From assembly GCF_014205835.1 (NCBI RefSeq), contig NZ_JACHCQ010000009.1, positions 62,001-126,000 of the forward strand: a stretch of 64,000 bases of DNA. The letters are read 5' to 3'. The position numbers and the translations under genes are program-made. The notes under the pieces were generated by a model that saw only the letters and a list, made by a program, of their open reading frames with translations, was not told where the DNA came from and ran no database searches. This stretch comes from Pedobacter sp. AK013 (GTDB lineage: Bacteria > Bacteroidota > Bacteroidia > Sphingobacteriales > Sphingobacteriaceae). Positions 8,033-16,350 of this stretch are shown here, one piece after another; position 1 is the stretch's first letter, and each line of letters begins with the position of its first letter.

Positions 8033-8048
8033 AAACACTTAAGTGTTT
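8033..8048. promoter_or_regulatory. 16-bp perfect palindrome AAACACTTAAGTGTTT
   Basis: A perfect 16-bp palindrome about 150 bases upstream of the WYL regulator start, in the divergent regulatory region. There is no T-run that would make it a terminator. A dimeric regulator site is plausible; the function is inferred. Confidence 0.35.
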
Positions 8049-8101
8049 GATAATTAGGTTTGTAAATTTTGTTTTACTTAAAATATATTTCTTTTCATCA
8101 T

Positions 8102-8115
8102 CAATTGCGCAATTG
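8102..8115. promoter_or_regulatory. 14-bp perfect palindrome CAATTGCGCAATTG
   Basis: A perfect palindrome 83 bases upstream of the WYL regulator start. Its core TTGCGCAA is the same as at 7455-7462 on the SPFH side. It is a good candidate operator for autoregulation by the adjacent regulator. Confidence 0.4.
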
Positions 8116-8198
8116 TGTTGCGTAGATGAAGAACACTTTGCTATATTTAAATAAGCTTTATGATCAGATTTTTAGCTTGATACTCAAATTGATTAAAA

Positions 8199-9251
8199 AT
8201 GGCAGTAAATAAATTAGCGCTTATCCGGTATAAAACCATTGATGATTGTTTGAAAAACCGTTTCCGTAAATGGACCTTGGAAGATCTTATCGAAAAGGTG
8301 TCTGCAACCCTATACGAACTCGAAGGGATTACCACTGGGGTAAGCAAGCGAACTATTCAGGCAGATATTCAATTAATGCGGAGTGACAAGCTAGGTTACA
8401 ATGCGCCAATTGTAGTGAAGGACAAACGCTTTTATGCTTACGAGGATTCTAGTTTTAGTATAACCAAAGCACCAATCAATAATGCTGATGTAGATAAAAT
8501 GAAAGAAATTGTTGGTGTACTGAAACAGTTTAATGCCTTCAATTATTTCGACGAGATGAGCGATATGATTGCGCGTTTGGAAAATAACCTTTACAAATCG
8601 ACCAAACAGAGTGGCAACAACATTCAGTTAGAAAGCAATAAGCTGGTAAAGGGCCTGGAATGTATCCCGCAGCTTTATCAGGCTGTTTTGAATAAACGAT
8701 CGTTGCTGATTGAATATAAATCGTTCAAGGTACAACAATCGCAACAGGGAATTTATTATCCGTATCTATTAAAAGAATACCGCAACAGGTGGTTTCTGAT
8801 TTGTAAAGCGAAAAAACGAGCAGGGATTTTAAACTTGGCCCTAGATCGGATTGTCGAATTTCAGGAACTCCCTAATGAAGAATTTATAAGTTATCAAGGC
8901 GTAGATTTCGATCGGTATTATGAAGATCTGATCGGTGTAACGAAAAACGAGCGGGATCGTGCACAAAAAGTGATTCTTGAATTTACAAACGATCATGCAC
9001 CGTATGTGGTAACGAAACCGCTGCATTCATCGCAGATAGTATTATCAAAAAACGAAAAAACAACCATTTTTAGGATCGATGTGGTATTAAACTACGAGTT
9101 GGAGCGGGAGATTTTGGGTTTTGGCGAATGTGTTAAAGTGCTTTCGCCACGATTGTTGATCTCAAAAATTAAAAGGCGTTTAGCACTAACGTACAAACAA
9201 TACGAAACCGTTGATGAAGAAAAAGTTTTCGTAAAGACCTCAAGAAACTAA
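8199..9251 (+). CDS. WYL-domain transcriptional regulator
   Basis: This 350-residue protein has an N-terminal winged-helix-like region (about 1-70, with VSKRTIQADIQLMR as the likely recognition segment). A central linker follows, then a WYL domain (about 165-225, containing LLIEYKSF, YYPYLLKEYRNRWFLI and LALDRI) and a C-terminal WCX-like extension. WYL regulators sense nucleotide or nucleic-acid ligands in several defence and damage-response systems. It is divergent from the SPFH-NTase-NTase-rtcB unit across a 1-kb gap holding tRNA-like RNA and palindromes, so it probably controls that unit and itself. Confidence 0.9.
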   Translation: MAVNKLALIRYKTIDDCLKNRFRKWTLEDLIEKVSATLYELEGITTGVSKRTIQADIQLMRSDKLGYNAPIVVKDKRFYAYEDSSFSITKAPINNADVDKMKEIVGVLKQFNAFNYFDEMSDMIARLENNLYKSTKQSGNNIQLESNKLVKGLECIPQLYQAVLNKRSLLIEYKSFKVQQSQQGIYYPYLLKEYRNRWFLICKAKKRAGILNLALDRIVEFQELPNEEFISYQGVDFDRYYEDLIGVTKNERDRAQKVILEFTNDHAPYVVTKPLHSSQIVLSKNEKTTIFRIDVVLNYELEREILGFGECVKVLSPRLLISKIKRRLALTYKQYETVDEEKVFVKTSRN

Positions 9252-9297
9252 TTAAACGTTTTAGTAATTGAATTCTTATTCGTAATTTGAATTTAAT

Positions 9298-10815
9298 ATG
9301 TTCAAGACCAAATATATTCTAGCTTTTTTAATGTACTGTTCGATAAGCGCTTTCGCTCAACAGTCAACTCCTCAGTGGAGGCCGAACTATCATTTTACCG
9401 CACCATCAAACTGGTTAAACGATCCAAACGGATTAATTTATCTGAATGGGGAATTTCATCTTTATTACCAGTACAATCCATTCGAAAATAAATGGGGACA
9501 TATGAGCTGGGGCCATGCCACCAGTAAAGATCTGGTAAATTGGAAACACCTGCCGGTTGCTATTCCCGAAAAAATTACAAATGATACCACTACCATGATT
9601 TTTTCAGGTTCAGCCGTGCTGGATAAATATAATGTAAGCGGATTGGGGAAAGGACAGGCACCTGTGGTAGCTTTTTACACTGCAGATCTGCCTAAACAAC
9701 ATAATGAATCTCAATATATGGCCTACAGCAACGATGGGGGCTTAACCTTTACCAATTATCCTAAAAATCCCATTATCGATTTAAATAAAAAAGATTTTAG
9801 AGATCCTAATGTTTGGTGGCATGAGGCCTCTCAGCAATGGATTATGACTGTTGCGATGGTTGATGAGCACCAGACACGGTTTTATGGCTCGAAAAACCTG
9901 AAAGACTGGACCATGTTGAGTGATTTTGGGAAACAGGGTAATCAGGGTAGTGGTTGGGAATGTCCGTTTATTATCCCCCTTTCTGTTGACGGAAATAAGG
10001 ATAATACAAAGTGGGTTCTGGCAATATCGTTATTTGGACCAAAGGGACCAACCATGCAATATTTTGTCGGCGATTTTGATGGCAAGACTTTTAAAAACGA
10101 CAATGATGAAAAATTAACCTTATTGGTTGATGACGGCGATTCTTTTTATGCCGCCATTCCATGGAACAATGCACCTAAAAACCAGCGGATTTTATTGGGA
10201 TGGTTACAACCTGGAGGCAAGGAAACATTCCCATGGAAGGGACAGATGTCTATCCCAAGAGATTTATCCTTAAAAACTACAACCGAAGGAATTAGGTTGT
10301 TTCAGCAGCCAGCTAGCTTGATTGCCGATAATATTAAAAAACATTCAAATAGTAAAGTTATCAGTAAGCAAAATGTTGTTATCGATCAATATATCGACCT
10401 AGGCGCCAGTCATAATTCTTATTGGATTGATGCCGATTTTTCGGTTATGGATGCAAAAAACATAGGTTTTAAACTTGCACAACTAAAGGATGAGAATGGA
10501 AATGTTGTTAAAGAAGTTGAAGTTGGCTATGATGCCGTTAAAAAACAACTTTATGTAGATTGTACACGTTCAGAGAAAGGGGTTAAAAATGATAAAAACA
10601 TCGTTCAAACCGCAACTGTAAATCCGATAAACGGGAAAATTAAACTCCAGGTGCTATTTGATAAATCTTCATTGGAAGTTTTCGGGAACGGAGGTGAAAA
10701 GGTAATTACGACCATGGTTTTTCCGGATGAAAAAGCTACAGGAATCAGGATGTTTTCGAAAGATGGTAAAAGTACCTTAACCAGCTTAAAGATTTGGGAT
10801 TTGAGTAGGAAATGA
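9298..10815 (+). CDS. Secreted GH32 fructan hydrolase (levanase/invertase-like)
   Basis: Glycoside hydrolase family 32 enzyme, 505 residues, expected to release fructose from levan, inulin or sucrose. A signal peptide is clear (residues 1-20, ending ISAFA). Catalytic motifs are WLNDPNG (nucleophile Asp42), FRDP (168-170, transition-state Asp169) and WECP (acid/base Glu221). The five-bladed propeller is followed by a C-terminal beta-sandwich (from about 350) containing the typical LEVFGNGG. No SusC/SusD pair lies next to it, so it is not in an obvious polysaccharide-utilisation locus. A fructokinase-like PfkB gene lies far away at 57.3 kb. Confidence 0.92.
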   Translation: MFKTKYILAFLMYCSISAFAQQSTPQWRPNYHFTAPSNWLNDPNGLIYLNGEFHLYYQYNPFENKWGHMSWGHATSKDLVNWKHLPVAIPEKITNDTTTMIFSGSAVLDKYNVSGLGKGQAPVVAFYTADLPKQHNESQYMAYSNDGGLTFTNYPKNPIIDLNKKDFRDPNVWWHEASQQWIMTVAMVDEHQTRFYGSKNLKDWTMLSDFGKQGNQGSGWECPFIIPLSVDGNKDNTKWVLAISLFGPKGPTMQYFVGDFDGKTFKNDNDEKLTLLVDDGDSFYAAIPWNNAPKNQRILLGWLQPGGKETFPWKGQMSIPRDLSLKTTTEGIRLFQQPASLIADNIKKHSNSKVISKQNVVIDQYIDLGASHNSYWIDADFSVMDAKNIGFKLAQLKDENGNVVKEVEVGYDAVKKQLYVDCTRSEKGVKNDKNIVQTATVNPINGKIKLQVLFDKSSLEVFGNGGEKVITTMVFPDEKATGIRMFSKDGKSTLTSLKIWDLSRK

Positions 10816-10830
10816 TAATAATAAGGACAA

Positions 10831-10928
10831 ATCGTCATTGCGAGGAGGTACGACGAAGCAATCTGTTTCGCGAATAAAGATTGCTTCACGCCACCGCTCA
10901 TTCCTGTTCTTCAGTTAGCAATGACGAT
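10831..10928. repeat. REP-like element with ATCGTCATTGC ends
   Basis: Terminal inverted repeats ATCGTCATTGC (10831-10841) and GCAATGACGAT (10918-10928) are perfect complements. The interior contains the internal pair GAAGCAATCT / AGATTGCTTC. It lies between the GH32 gene and the convergent prfC, where it may also act as a transcription barrier. Confidence 0.65.
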
Positions 10929-10975
10929 AGTATATTATTTTTTTGTGTTATAGACTTCCCCCTCCGGACTAAAAA

Positions 10976-12559
10976 CTAACTCTTAAACTCGCTGGTTTTA
11001 TGGAAATCGATATCAGGATAATCCTGTTTGGTTAAATTAATCATGTATTCACTATCTGACAGATAAACCGGGTTAGCTTCTTTATCGAAACCGATGTGCT
11101 GCTGTTTACGTTTTACAAATTCATCCAGTTTCTTTCTATCGCTAGAAGTTACCCAGCTCGAACGGGTATAACTCAAAGTACGGAAACGACATTTTGCGCC
11201 GTACTCATGCTCTAACCTGAAATTGATTACCTCGAACTGTAGCTCACCAACGGCACCGATCACTTTCCTGTTTCCAGGCTGCATCACGAATAACTGCGCC
11301 ACACCCTCGTCTGTTAACTGCTCAATACCTTTTTCCAATTGTTTGGTACGCATTGGGTCCATATTTTCTACCTCTTTGAAGATAGATGGAGAGAAACTAG
11401 GGATGCCTTTAAACTGCAGTTTTTCACCTTCTGTTAAAGTATCGCCGATTTTAAAGTTGCCACTATCATACAACCCAACTACATCGCCTGGCCATGCTTC
11501 TTCAACAATACTTTTCTCGTTGGCCATAAAATCCATCGGGTTAGAGAATTTCAGTTTTTTATCCTGGCGGGTATGGTAATAGAACTTGTTGCGCTCAAAC
11601 TTGCCCGAACAAATCCTTAAAAAGGCAATCCTATCGCGGTGTTTAGGATCTAAGTTGGCATGAATCTTAAACACAAAGCCACTGAAATTTTTCTCTTCAA
11701 CCAGTACATCACGCTCTTCTGCTTCACGGTGACGGGGACTTGGAGCGATATCTATAAATGTATCTAAAAGCTCTTTTATCCCGAAATTATTAATCGCACT
11801 GCCAAAAAATACCGGCGCAACCAAACCATCGGTATATAAATCCTTATCAATTTTACCATAAATACCATCAACCAGCTCAACATCATCTTTCAACGTATTG
11901 ATTTCGTTTTCTTTTAGGTAATTTAATAAAGAAGGATCATTTAAATCACTCGCCGCCACAACCGAATCGGTTACTTTGGTTTTATCCGAGTTGAATAAAT
12001 TTAAATGCTTGTTATAAATACTGTAAACGCCTTTAAAGGTATGTCCCTGGCCAATAGGCCACGAAAGTGGGCAAAGGCTGATGTTTAGTTTCTCTTCAAT
12101 TTCATCCAATAAATCATAAGCCTCTTTACCTTCCCGGTCCATTTTGTTAATGAAGATAATTACTGGTGTATTACGCATACGGCAAACCGACATTAGTTTT
12201 TCCGTTTGTTCCTCCACACCTTTCACACAGTCTACCACCAAAATCACACTATCTACTGCCGATAAAGTTCTGTAAGTATCTTCTGCGAAATCCTTGTGAC
12301 CGGGTGTATCCAGAATATTGATGCGTTTACCACTGTATTCGAAACCCATTACCGAAGTTGCTACAGAGATACCACGCTGCTTTTCGATCTCCATAAAATC
12401 GGAGGTATTACTTTGGTTCGCTTTATTCCTTTTTACCGCACCAGCGGTATTGATGGCACCACCAAAAAGCAGAAATTTTTCTGTCAGCGTGGTTTTGCCC
12501 GCATCCGGGTGACTAATAATGGCAAAGGTTTTACGTTTTTCTATTTCAGGGTTAAGCAT
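10976..12559 (-). CDS. prfC: Peptide chain release factor 3
   Basis: RF3 is the GTPase that recycles RF1/RF2 from the ribosome after termination. The 527-residue length is typical. G-domain motifs are visible: HPDAGKTT (G1, about 17-24), DTPGHKDF (G3, about 86-93) and NKMD (G4, about 140-143). RF3-type domains follow and include SWPIGQG and a C-terminal [11 protein letters not shown]. The start is an ATG at 12559. The gene is monocistronic, flanked by a REP-like element downstream and a 469-base gap upstream. Confidence 0.95.
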   Translation of the reverse strand: MLNPEIEKRKTFAIISHPDAGKTTLTEKFLLFGGAINTAGAVKRNKANQSNTSDFMEIEKQRGISVATSVMGFEYSGKRINILDTPGHKDFAEDTYRTLSAVDSVILVVDCVKGVEEQTEKLMSVCRMRNTPVIIFINKMDREGKEAYDLLDEIEEKLNISLCPLSWPIGQGHTFKGVYSIYNKHLNLFNSDKTKVTDSVVAASDLNDPSLLNYLKENEINTLKDDVELVDGIYGKIDKDLYTDGLVAPVFFGSAINNFGIKELLDTFIDIAPSPRHREAEERDVLVEEKNFSGFVFKIHANLDPKHRDRIAFLRICSGKFERNKFYYHTRQDKKLKFSNPMDFMANEKSIVEEAWPGDVVGLYDSGNFKIGDTLTEGEKLQFKGIPSFSPSIFKEVENMDPMRTKQLEKGIEQLTDEGVAQLFVMQPGNRKVIGAVGELQFEVINFRLEHEYGAKCRFRTLSYTRSSWVTSSDRKKLDEFVKRKQQHIGFDKEANPVYLSDSEYMINLTKQDYPDIDFHKTSEFKS

Positions 12560-12760
12560 AATAAAATATTGGGTGTAAAGTTGATGAAACCTTGTTAAAG
12601 GAATTTAACAGCGATAAGATTTGAATATTGTTGTTTCATCAGGCTGCAAAGATAAGTAATTTGGTTAACTGTTTGAACTGGTTAATTGTTTAATTGAAAA
12701 CTGATTGCAATTTTTTGAGATTGGGAAAGCAGGGACAGAGGTTCTTCTGTTAATATAATA

Positions 12761-12872
12761 TAAACCTGCCATGCACTGTAGCTCCGATAGAAAACCTGTG
12801 AAACAAGCAAGCACGCCAAAATATAACATAAACCGGTGCTTAAATCGGAGGCTGTCGTTCCTGGCAGGTTTA
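12761..12872. ncRNA. Candidate structured RNA, nested long hairpin
   Basis: The 469-base gap between prfC and the helicase has no convincing gene but contains three nested stems. These are TAAACCTGCCA (12761-12771) with TGGCAGGTTTA (12862-12872), CTCCGAT (12782-12788) with ATCGGAG (12844-12850), and AAGCAC (12809-12814) with GTGCTT (12836-12841). The result is a roughly 112-base rod with an internal bubble and an asymmetric upper bulge. The shape recalls 6S-type RNAs, including the 6S-Flavo motif described in this phylum, but the strand and identity are not fixed by sequence alone. A small mobile repeat is the alternative. Confidence 0.4.
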
Positions 12873-13028
12873 GCCATCCCAGTTGTGTACTTTCCTGCCT
12901 GATTAAGCCTTAAGCAGAAAAATATCCACTAAAATTTAAAATTTCTCACCAATCATTGTTTAGTTTTGTGCTAAAATGTTTAGCTTTATTCATCCCTCCG
13001 TTTATTGTAAACTAAAATTTTACTGCCG

Positions 13029-15296
13029 ATGCCCACTTTGGAAGAAACTTCTATGCCTGCAGAAATTGCGGCTAAATTTGTTAATTATACCTCAAAACAT
13101 GTTTTTTTGACTGGAAAAGCAGGTACAGGTAAAACAACCTTTTTACGGAAACTGATTAAACTTACGCACAAAAAAGCCTTAATTGTAGCGCCAACAGGTA
13201 TTGCTGCAATCAATGCATCAGGAGTAACGATTCATTCGCTTTTTCAGCTCCCTTTCGGTTCTTTCTTCCCAGATGCAGCCGGGAGCTTGATCAATGAAAA
13301 TATCAACTTCAACTTTAATACGCCTAAAACTTTAGTAAAACATTTAAACATGCAGGGCAATAAACGCCGCATGCTGCAGGAGATGGAACTGTTGGTAATC
13401 GACGAGGTGAGTATGCTACGTGCCGACATGCTCGATGCGATCGATTTTGCTTTGCGGTATGTCCGCCGGAACAGAAATGTTCCTTTTGGAGGGGTACAAC
13501 TCTTGTTTATCGGCGATCTGCATCAATTGCCGCCAGTAGTAAAAAATGATGAATGGCGCATTATGGCCAAGTTTTATAAGAGCATTTATTTCTTCGATGC
13601 ACTGGCCCTGCAAGATAATCCGCCTATTTATATCGAATTAGATAAAATTTACCGTCAGGATGATGCGGTTTTTATCAATCTACTGAATAACCTGCGGAAC
13701 AATAAAATCACCGTAGAAGATACAGCCTTGCTCAGACGGCATTTCAAACAGGATTTTAAACCTGCGGCTGACGAAAATTACATTACTTTAACCACGCACA
13801 ACAATAAGGCCGATAGCATTAACCGCGAAAGGCTGGCCCAGTTAAAGACCAAATCTTACTTTTTTGAGGCAAAAATTCAGGGCGAATTTAATGAGTATGC
13901 TTATCCGAATGATAAAAGTTTAGAGCTAAAGGTTGGCGCACAGGTAATGTTCATTAAAAATGATATGACAGCCGAGAAAAGGTATTACAACGGCAAAATC
14001 GGCGTGGTGCACCATATTGAGAAGGATATAATCGAAATTGAGCTTCCCGAGGATAGGACAGTTATTGAGATCTCCCGTTATACCTGGGAAAATGTTAAAT
14101 ATAAGTTGGATGAAGCGACCAATGAGATTAAGGAGAATGTAGCAGGTTCGTTTATCCAATACCCTATAAAACTGGCCTGGGCCATCACTGTACACAAGAG
14201 TCAGGGTTTAACCTTCGATAAGGCCATTATTGATGTAGGGGATGCTTTTGCCCCTGGCCAGGCATATGTGGCCTTATCGCGTTTACGTTCGTTAAAGGGT
14301 TTGGTTTTAACTTCGCACCTTCGCGATAGTGGTTTGCAACAAGATCAGAACGTACATTATTTCTCCAAAACAAAACAACCTTCCGAAGTGCTGAACGAGC
14401 AGATCAGTATAGAGAGTTATACTTTTATTCGCAGTTATCTGCTTGCTGCATTCGATCTGAACTTAATCCGCTATTACTTAAAAGAACACCGTCAGACATT
14501 TGATAAAAGTGAAAAATCTGCCAAGCAAAGGCACGAAGATTGGACGGATACCATTTATACCGACTTTCAAAAAATCACCACTACAGCCGATACTTTTGTG
14601 AATCAGCTAAAAAATCTTTTCGCGCAGCAAACCGAACATACTTTATTTAATGTATCCAAAAGGGTAGAGGCTGCCTTAAAGTATTTTAACCCTTTGGTCA
14701 AGGAAATTTCAGATCGTTTTTTGACGCAAATAGAAGTAATAAAAGAAGAAAAACAAATTAAAACCTACGTTACAGAACTGTTAGAACTCGAAATTTTAGT
14801 GTATGAGCAACTAAAAAAAATGCATAAAAGTAAAGCATTGTTGCAAGCGCTTATTGAAGGGAAAGAGTTTAGCAAAGCCGATACCGATGCACTGTTGAAT
14901 ACGGTTGAAAGAAACAATCAGCTCCAAAAAGCGATCCAGTTAAAAGGAGAAACACTTAAGGTAAAATCAGCAGCCGAGAAAAAGAAAAAAGAGCCAAAAA
15001 TAGACACTAAATTGGTAAGCTTCGAGCTTTATGAACAGGGCAAAACCATTGATGAAATTGCAAAAGAACGCGGCTTTTCTGTCGGCACTATTGAGGGGCA
15101 TTTGGCCTATTATGTTTCTACACAACAATTGGATGTTACCAAGTTGGTAAAGGCCAATAAAATCAGAAACATTAGTGATGCGGTGGAGAGCCAGAAAACA
15201 AAATCGATGGCTACGATAAGGGAGTTTTTAGGTAAAGATTATTCTTTCGGTGAGATTAAACTGGTGCTGGCCTCGTTGTTTCCATCAGAAGAATAG
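13029..15296 (+). CDS. PIF1-like DNA helicase with C-terminal HTH domain
   Basis: A 755-residue SF1B-type helicase. The N-terminal AAA region has Walker A GKAGTGKTT (about residues 33-41), Walker B LVIDEVSML, and the late motif VHKSQGLTFDKAIIDVG followed by AYVALSRLRSLKGLVL, as in PIF1/RecD-like helicases. The last 250 residues are not helicase. They contain a charged helical stretch and then a helix-turn-helix, EQGKTIDEIAKERGFSVGTI, of the HTH_40 type also found at the end of some RecQ proteins. It probably unwinds G-quadruplex or forked DNA; the HTH role is unknown. It stands alone. Confidence 0.88.
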   Translation: MPTLEETSMPAEIAAKFVNYTSKHVFLTGKAGTGKTTFLRKLIKLTHKKALIVAPTGIAAINASGVTIHSLFQLPFGSFFPDAAGSLINENINFNFNTPKTLVKHLNMQGNKRRMLQEMELLVIDEVSMLRADMLDAIDFALRYVRRNRNVPFGGVQLLFIGDLHQLPPVVKNDEWRIMAKFYKSIYFFDALALQDNPPIYIELDKIYRQDDAVFINLLNNLRNNKITVEDTALLRRHFKQDFKPAADENYITLTTHNNKADSINRERLAQLKTKSYFFEAKIQGEFNEYAYPNDKSLELKVGAQVMFIKNDMTAEKRYYNGKIGVVHHIEKDIIEIELPEDRTVIEISRYTWENVKYKLDEATNEIKENVAGSFIQYPIKLAWAITVHKSQGLTFDKAIIDVGDAFAPGQAYVALSRLRSLKGLVLTSHLRDSGLQQDQNVHYFSKTKQPSEVLNEQISIESYTFIRSYLLAAFDLNLIRYYLKEHRQTFDKSEKSAKQRHEDWTDTIYTDFQKITTTADTFVNQLKNLFAQQTEHTLFNVSKRVEAALKYFNPLVKEISDRFLTQIEVIKEEKQIKTYVTELLELEILVYEQLKKMHKSKALLQALIEGKEFSKADTDALLNTVERNNQLQKAIQLKGETLKVKSAAEKKKKEPKIDTKLVSFELYEQGKTIDEIAKERGFSVGTIEGHLAYYVSTQQLDVTKLVKANKIRNISDAVESQKTKSMATIREFLGKDYSFGEIKLVLASLFPSEE

Positions 15297-15389
15297 ATCG
15301 AAATCTAACCGCAAAGATCGATAAGGATAAAACGCAAAGGATGGTTTGTAGGAAAGCGCATGTAGGAAATGTTTATTCTATAGGTCTGA

Positions 15390-15460
15390 TCGTCATGCTG
15401 AACTTGTTTCAGCATCTTAGTCAATCAGTAAGACCCTGAAATAAATTCAGGGTGACGACC
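15390..15460. repeat. REP-like element (CGTCATGCTGAAC ... CAGGGTGACG)
   Basis: Left half CGTCATGCTGAACTTGTTTC and a self-paired right half CCCTGAAATAAATTCAGGG end in GTGACGAC. It fills most of the 330-base gap between the helicase and the SprT-like gene. Same family as the copies at 2.5, 18.0 and 26.8 kb. Confidence 0.65.
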
Positions 15461-15626
15461 GTATGTTTAAGTATTTACAGAACAATTTTTCCAAAGCAGC
15501 TTTATTATGAATGGCTATTAAAATAACCTCCGTTTTCTCTGTGGTTAAACCACTATGAATTCTGTTTTCCATGTAAATATTCGTACCTTTTGTGGTTAAA
15601 ACTTAAAATTATTTATCTTAGCATCC

Positions 15627-16235
15627 GTGGAAAAGGTTAAAGTTTTAGCGCAGTACATGCCAGAACCAGCGGCGCCGCTAATAGCAAAATGGATTGATTA
15701 TTTTCAGTGCGAATTTAAAATTGCCAAAACCCGCTCTACCAAACTGGGTGATTACCGTCATCCTTATCAAGGTAAAGGTCATCGCATTTCGGTGAATTTC
15801 AATCTCAATCATTATGCTTTCCTGGTTACTACCGTACACGAGTTTGCCCATTTGCTCACCTGGAACGATTTCAAGAATAAAGTAAAACCGCATGGAACAG
15901 AATGGAAGAAGAACTTCCAGCGGATGATGATTCCCTTTTTTGATATGAATATCTTTCCAACCGATATCCACAAAGCGATTGATAATTATATGTCCAATCC
16001 AGCGGCATCAAGCTGCTCCGATCTGCATTTGTCGCGTGCTTTAAAAAAATACGACGACAATAAATCCGAGGCCTTACATTTAGAGCAATTGCCGATTAAT
16101 ACCACGTTTAAAATTAAAGACGGCCGGCGTTTTACCAAAGGCGAAAGGATCAGAAAAAGATATCGTTGTGTTTGTTTAGATGACAAACGGATTTACCTGT
16201 TTAATCCGCTGGCTGAAGTGTTTTTGTTAGAGTAA
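15627..16235 (+). CDS. SprT-like zinc metallopeptidase family protein
   Basis: A 202-residue protein with the zincin signature VHEFAH (about residues 71-76; His72, Glu73 and His76) and a downstream His in KPHGTEWK that can be the third zinc ligand, as in SprT/Spartan proteins. The C-terminal half is basic and contains IKDGRRFTKGERIRKRYRC, suggesting DNA or ribosome contact. Eukaryotic Spartan cleaves DNA-protein crosslinks; bacterial SprT function is poorly known. The start is GTG at 15627, as no suitable ATG occurs upstream in frame. It follows the helicase in the same direction across a REP element. Confidence 0.82.
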   Translation: MEKVKVLAQYMPEPAAPLIAKWIDYFQCEFKIAKTRSTKLGDYRHPYQGKGHRISVNFNLNHYAFLVTTVHEFAHLLTWNDFKNKVKPHGTEWKKNFQRMMIPFFDMNIFPTDIHKAIDNYMSNPAASSCSDLHLSRALKKYDDNKSEALHLEQLPINTTFKIKDGRRFTKGERIRKRYRCVCLDDKRIYLFNPLAEVFLLE

Positions 16236-16237
16236 CT

Positions 16238-16344
16238 GTCATTCTGAACGCAGTGAAGAATCCTCCAAACCGATCTTGGGCTTAACTTCTCATTCCTATT
16301 GTTGTACTTATAGTAAAAAGATTCTTCGCGATGCTCAGAATGAC
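16238..16344. repeat. REP-like element with GTCATTCTGA ends
   Basis: Perfect terminal inverted repeats GTCATTCTGA (16238-16247) and TCAGAATGAC (16335-16344) enclose AAGAATCCTCC and AAAGATTCTTCG, which also pair. It lies between the convergent SprT-like and adenine deaminase genes. Confidence 0.65.
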
Positions 16345-16350
16345 AAAGCG

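Noticed and set aside
10831..10928. Rho-independent terminator after GH32 and prfC
   Set aside because: Termination is possible, but the long spaced arms and similarity to other dispersed elements fit a REP-like repeat better.
12665..12877. 70-codon minus-strand reading frame between prfC and the helicase
   Set aside because: The amino-acid sequence has no recognisable family, and most of the frame is covered by the nested inverted repeats better explained as structured RNA or a repeat.
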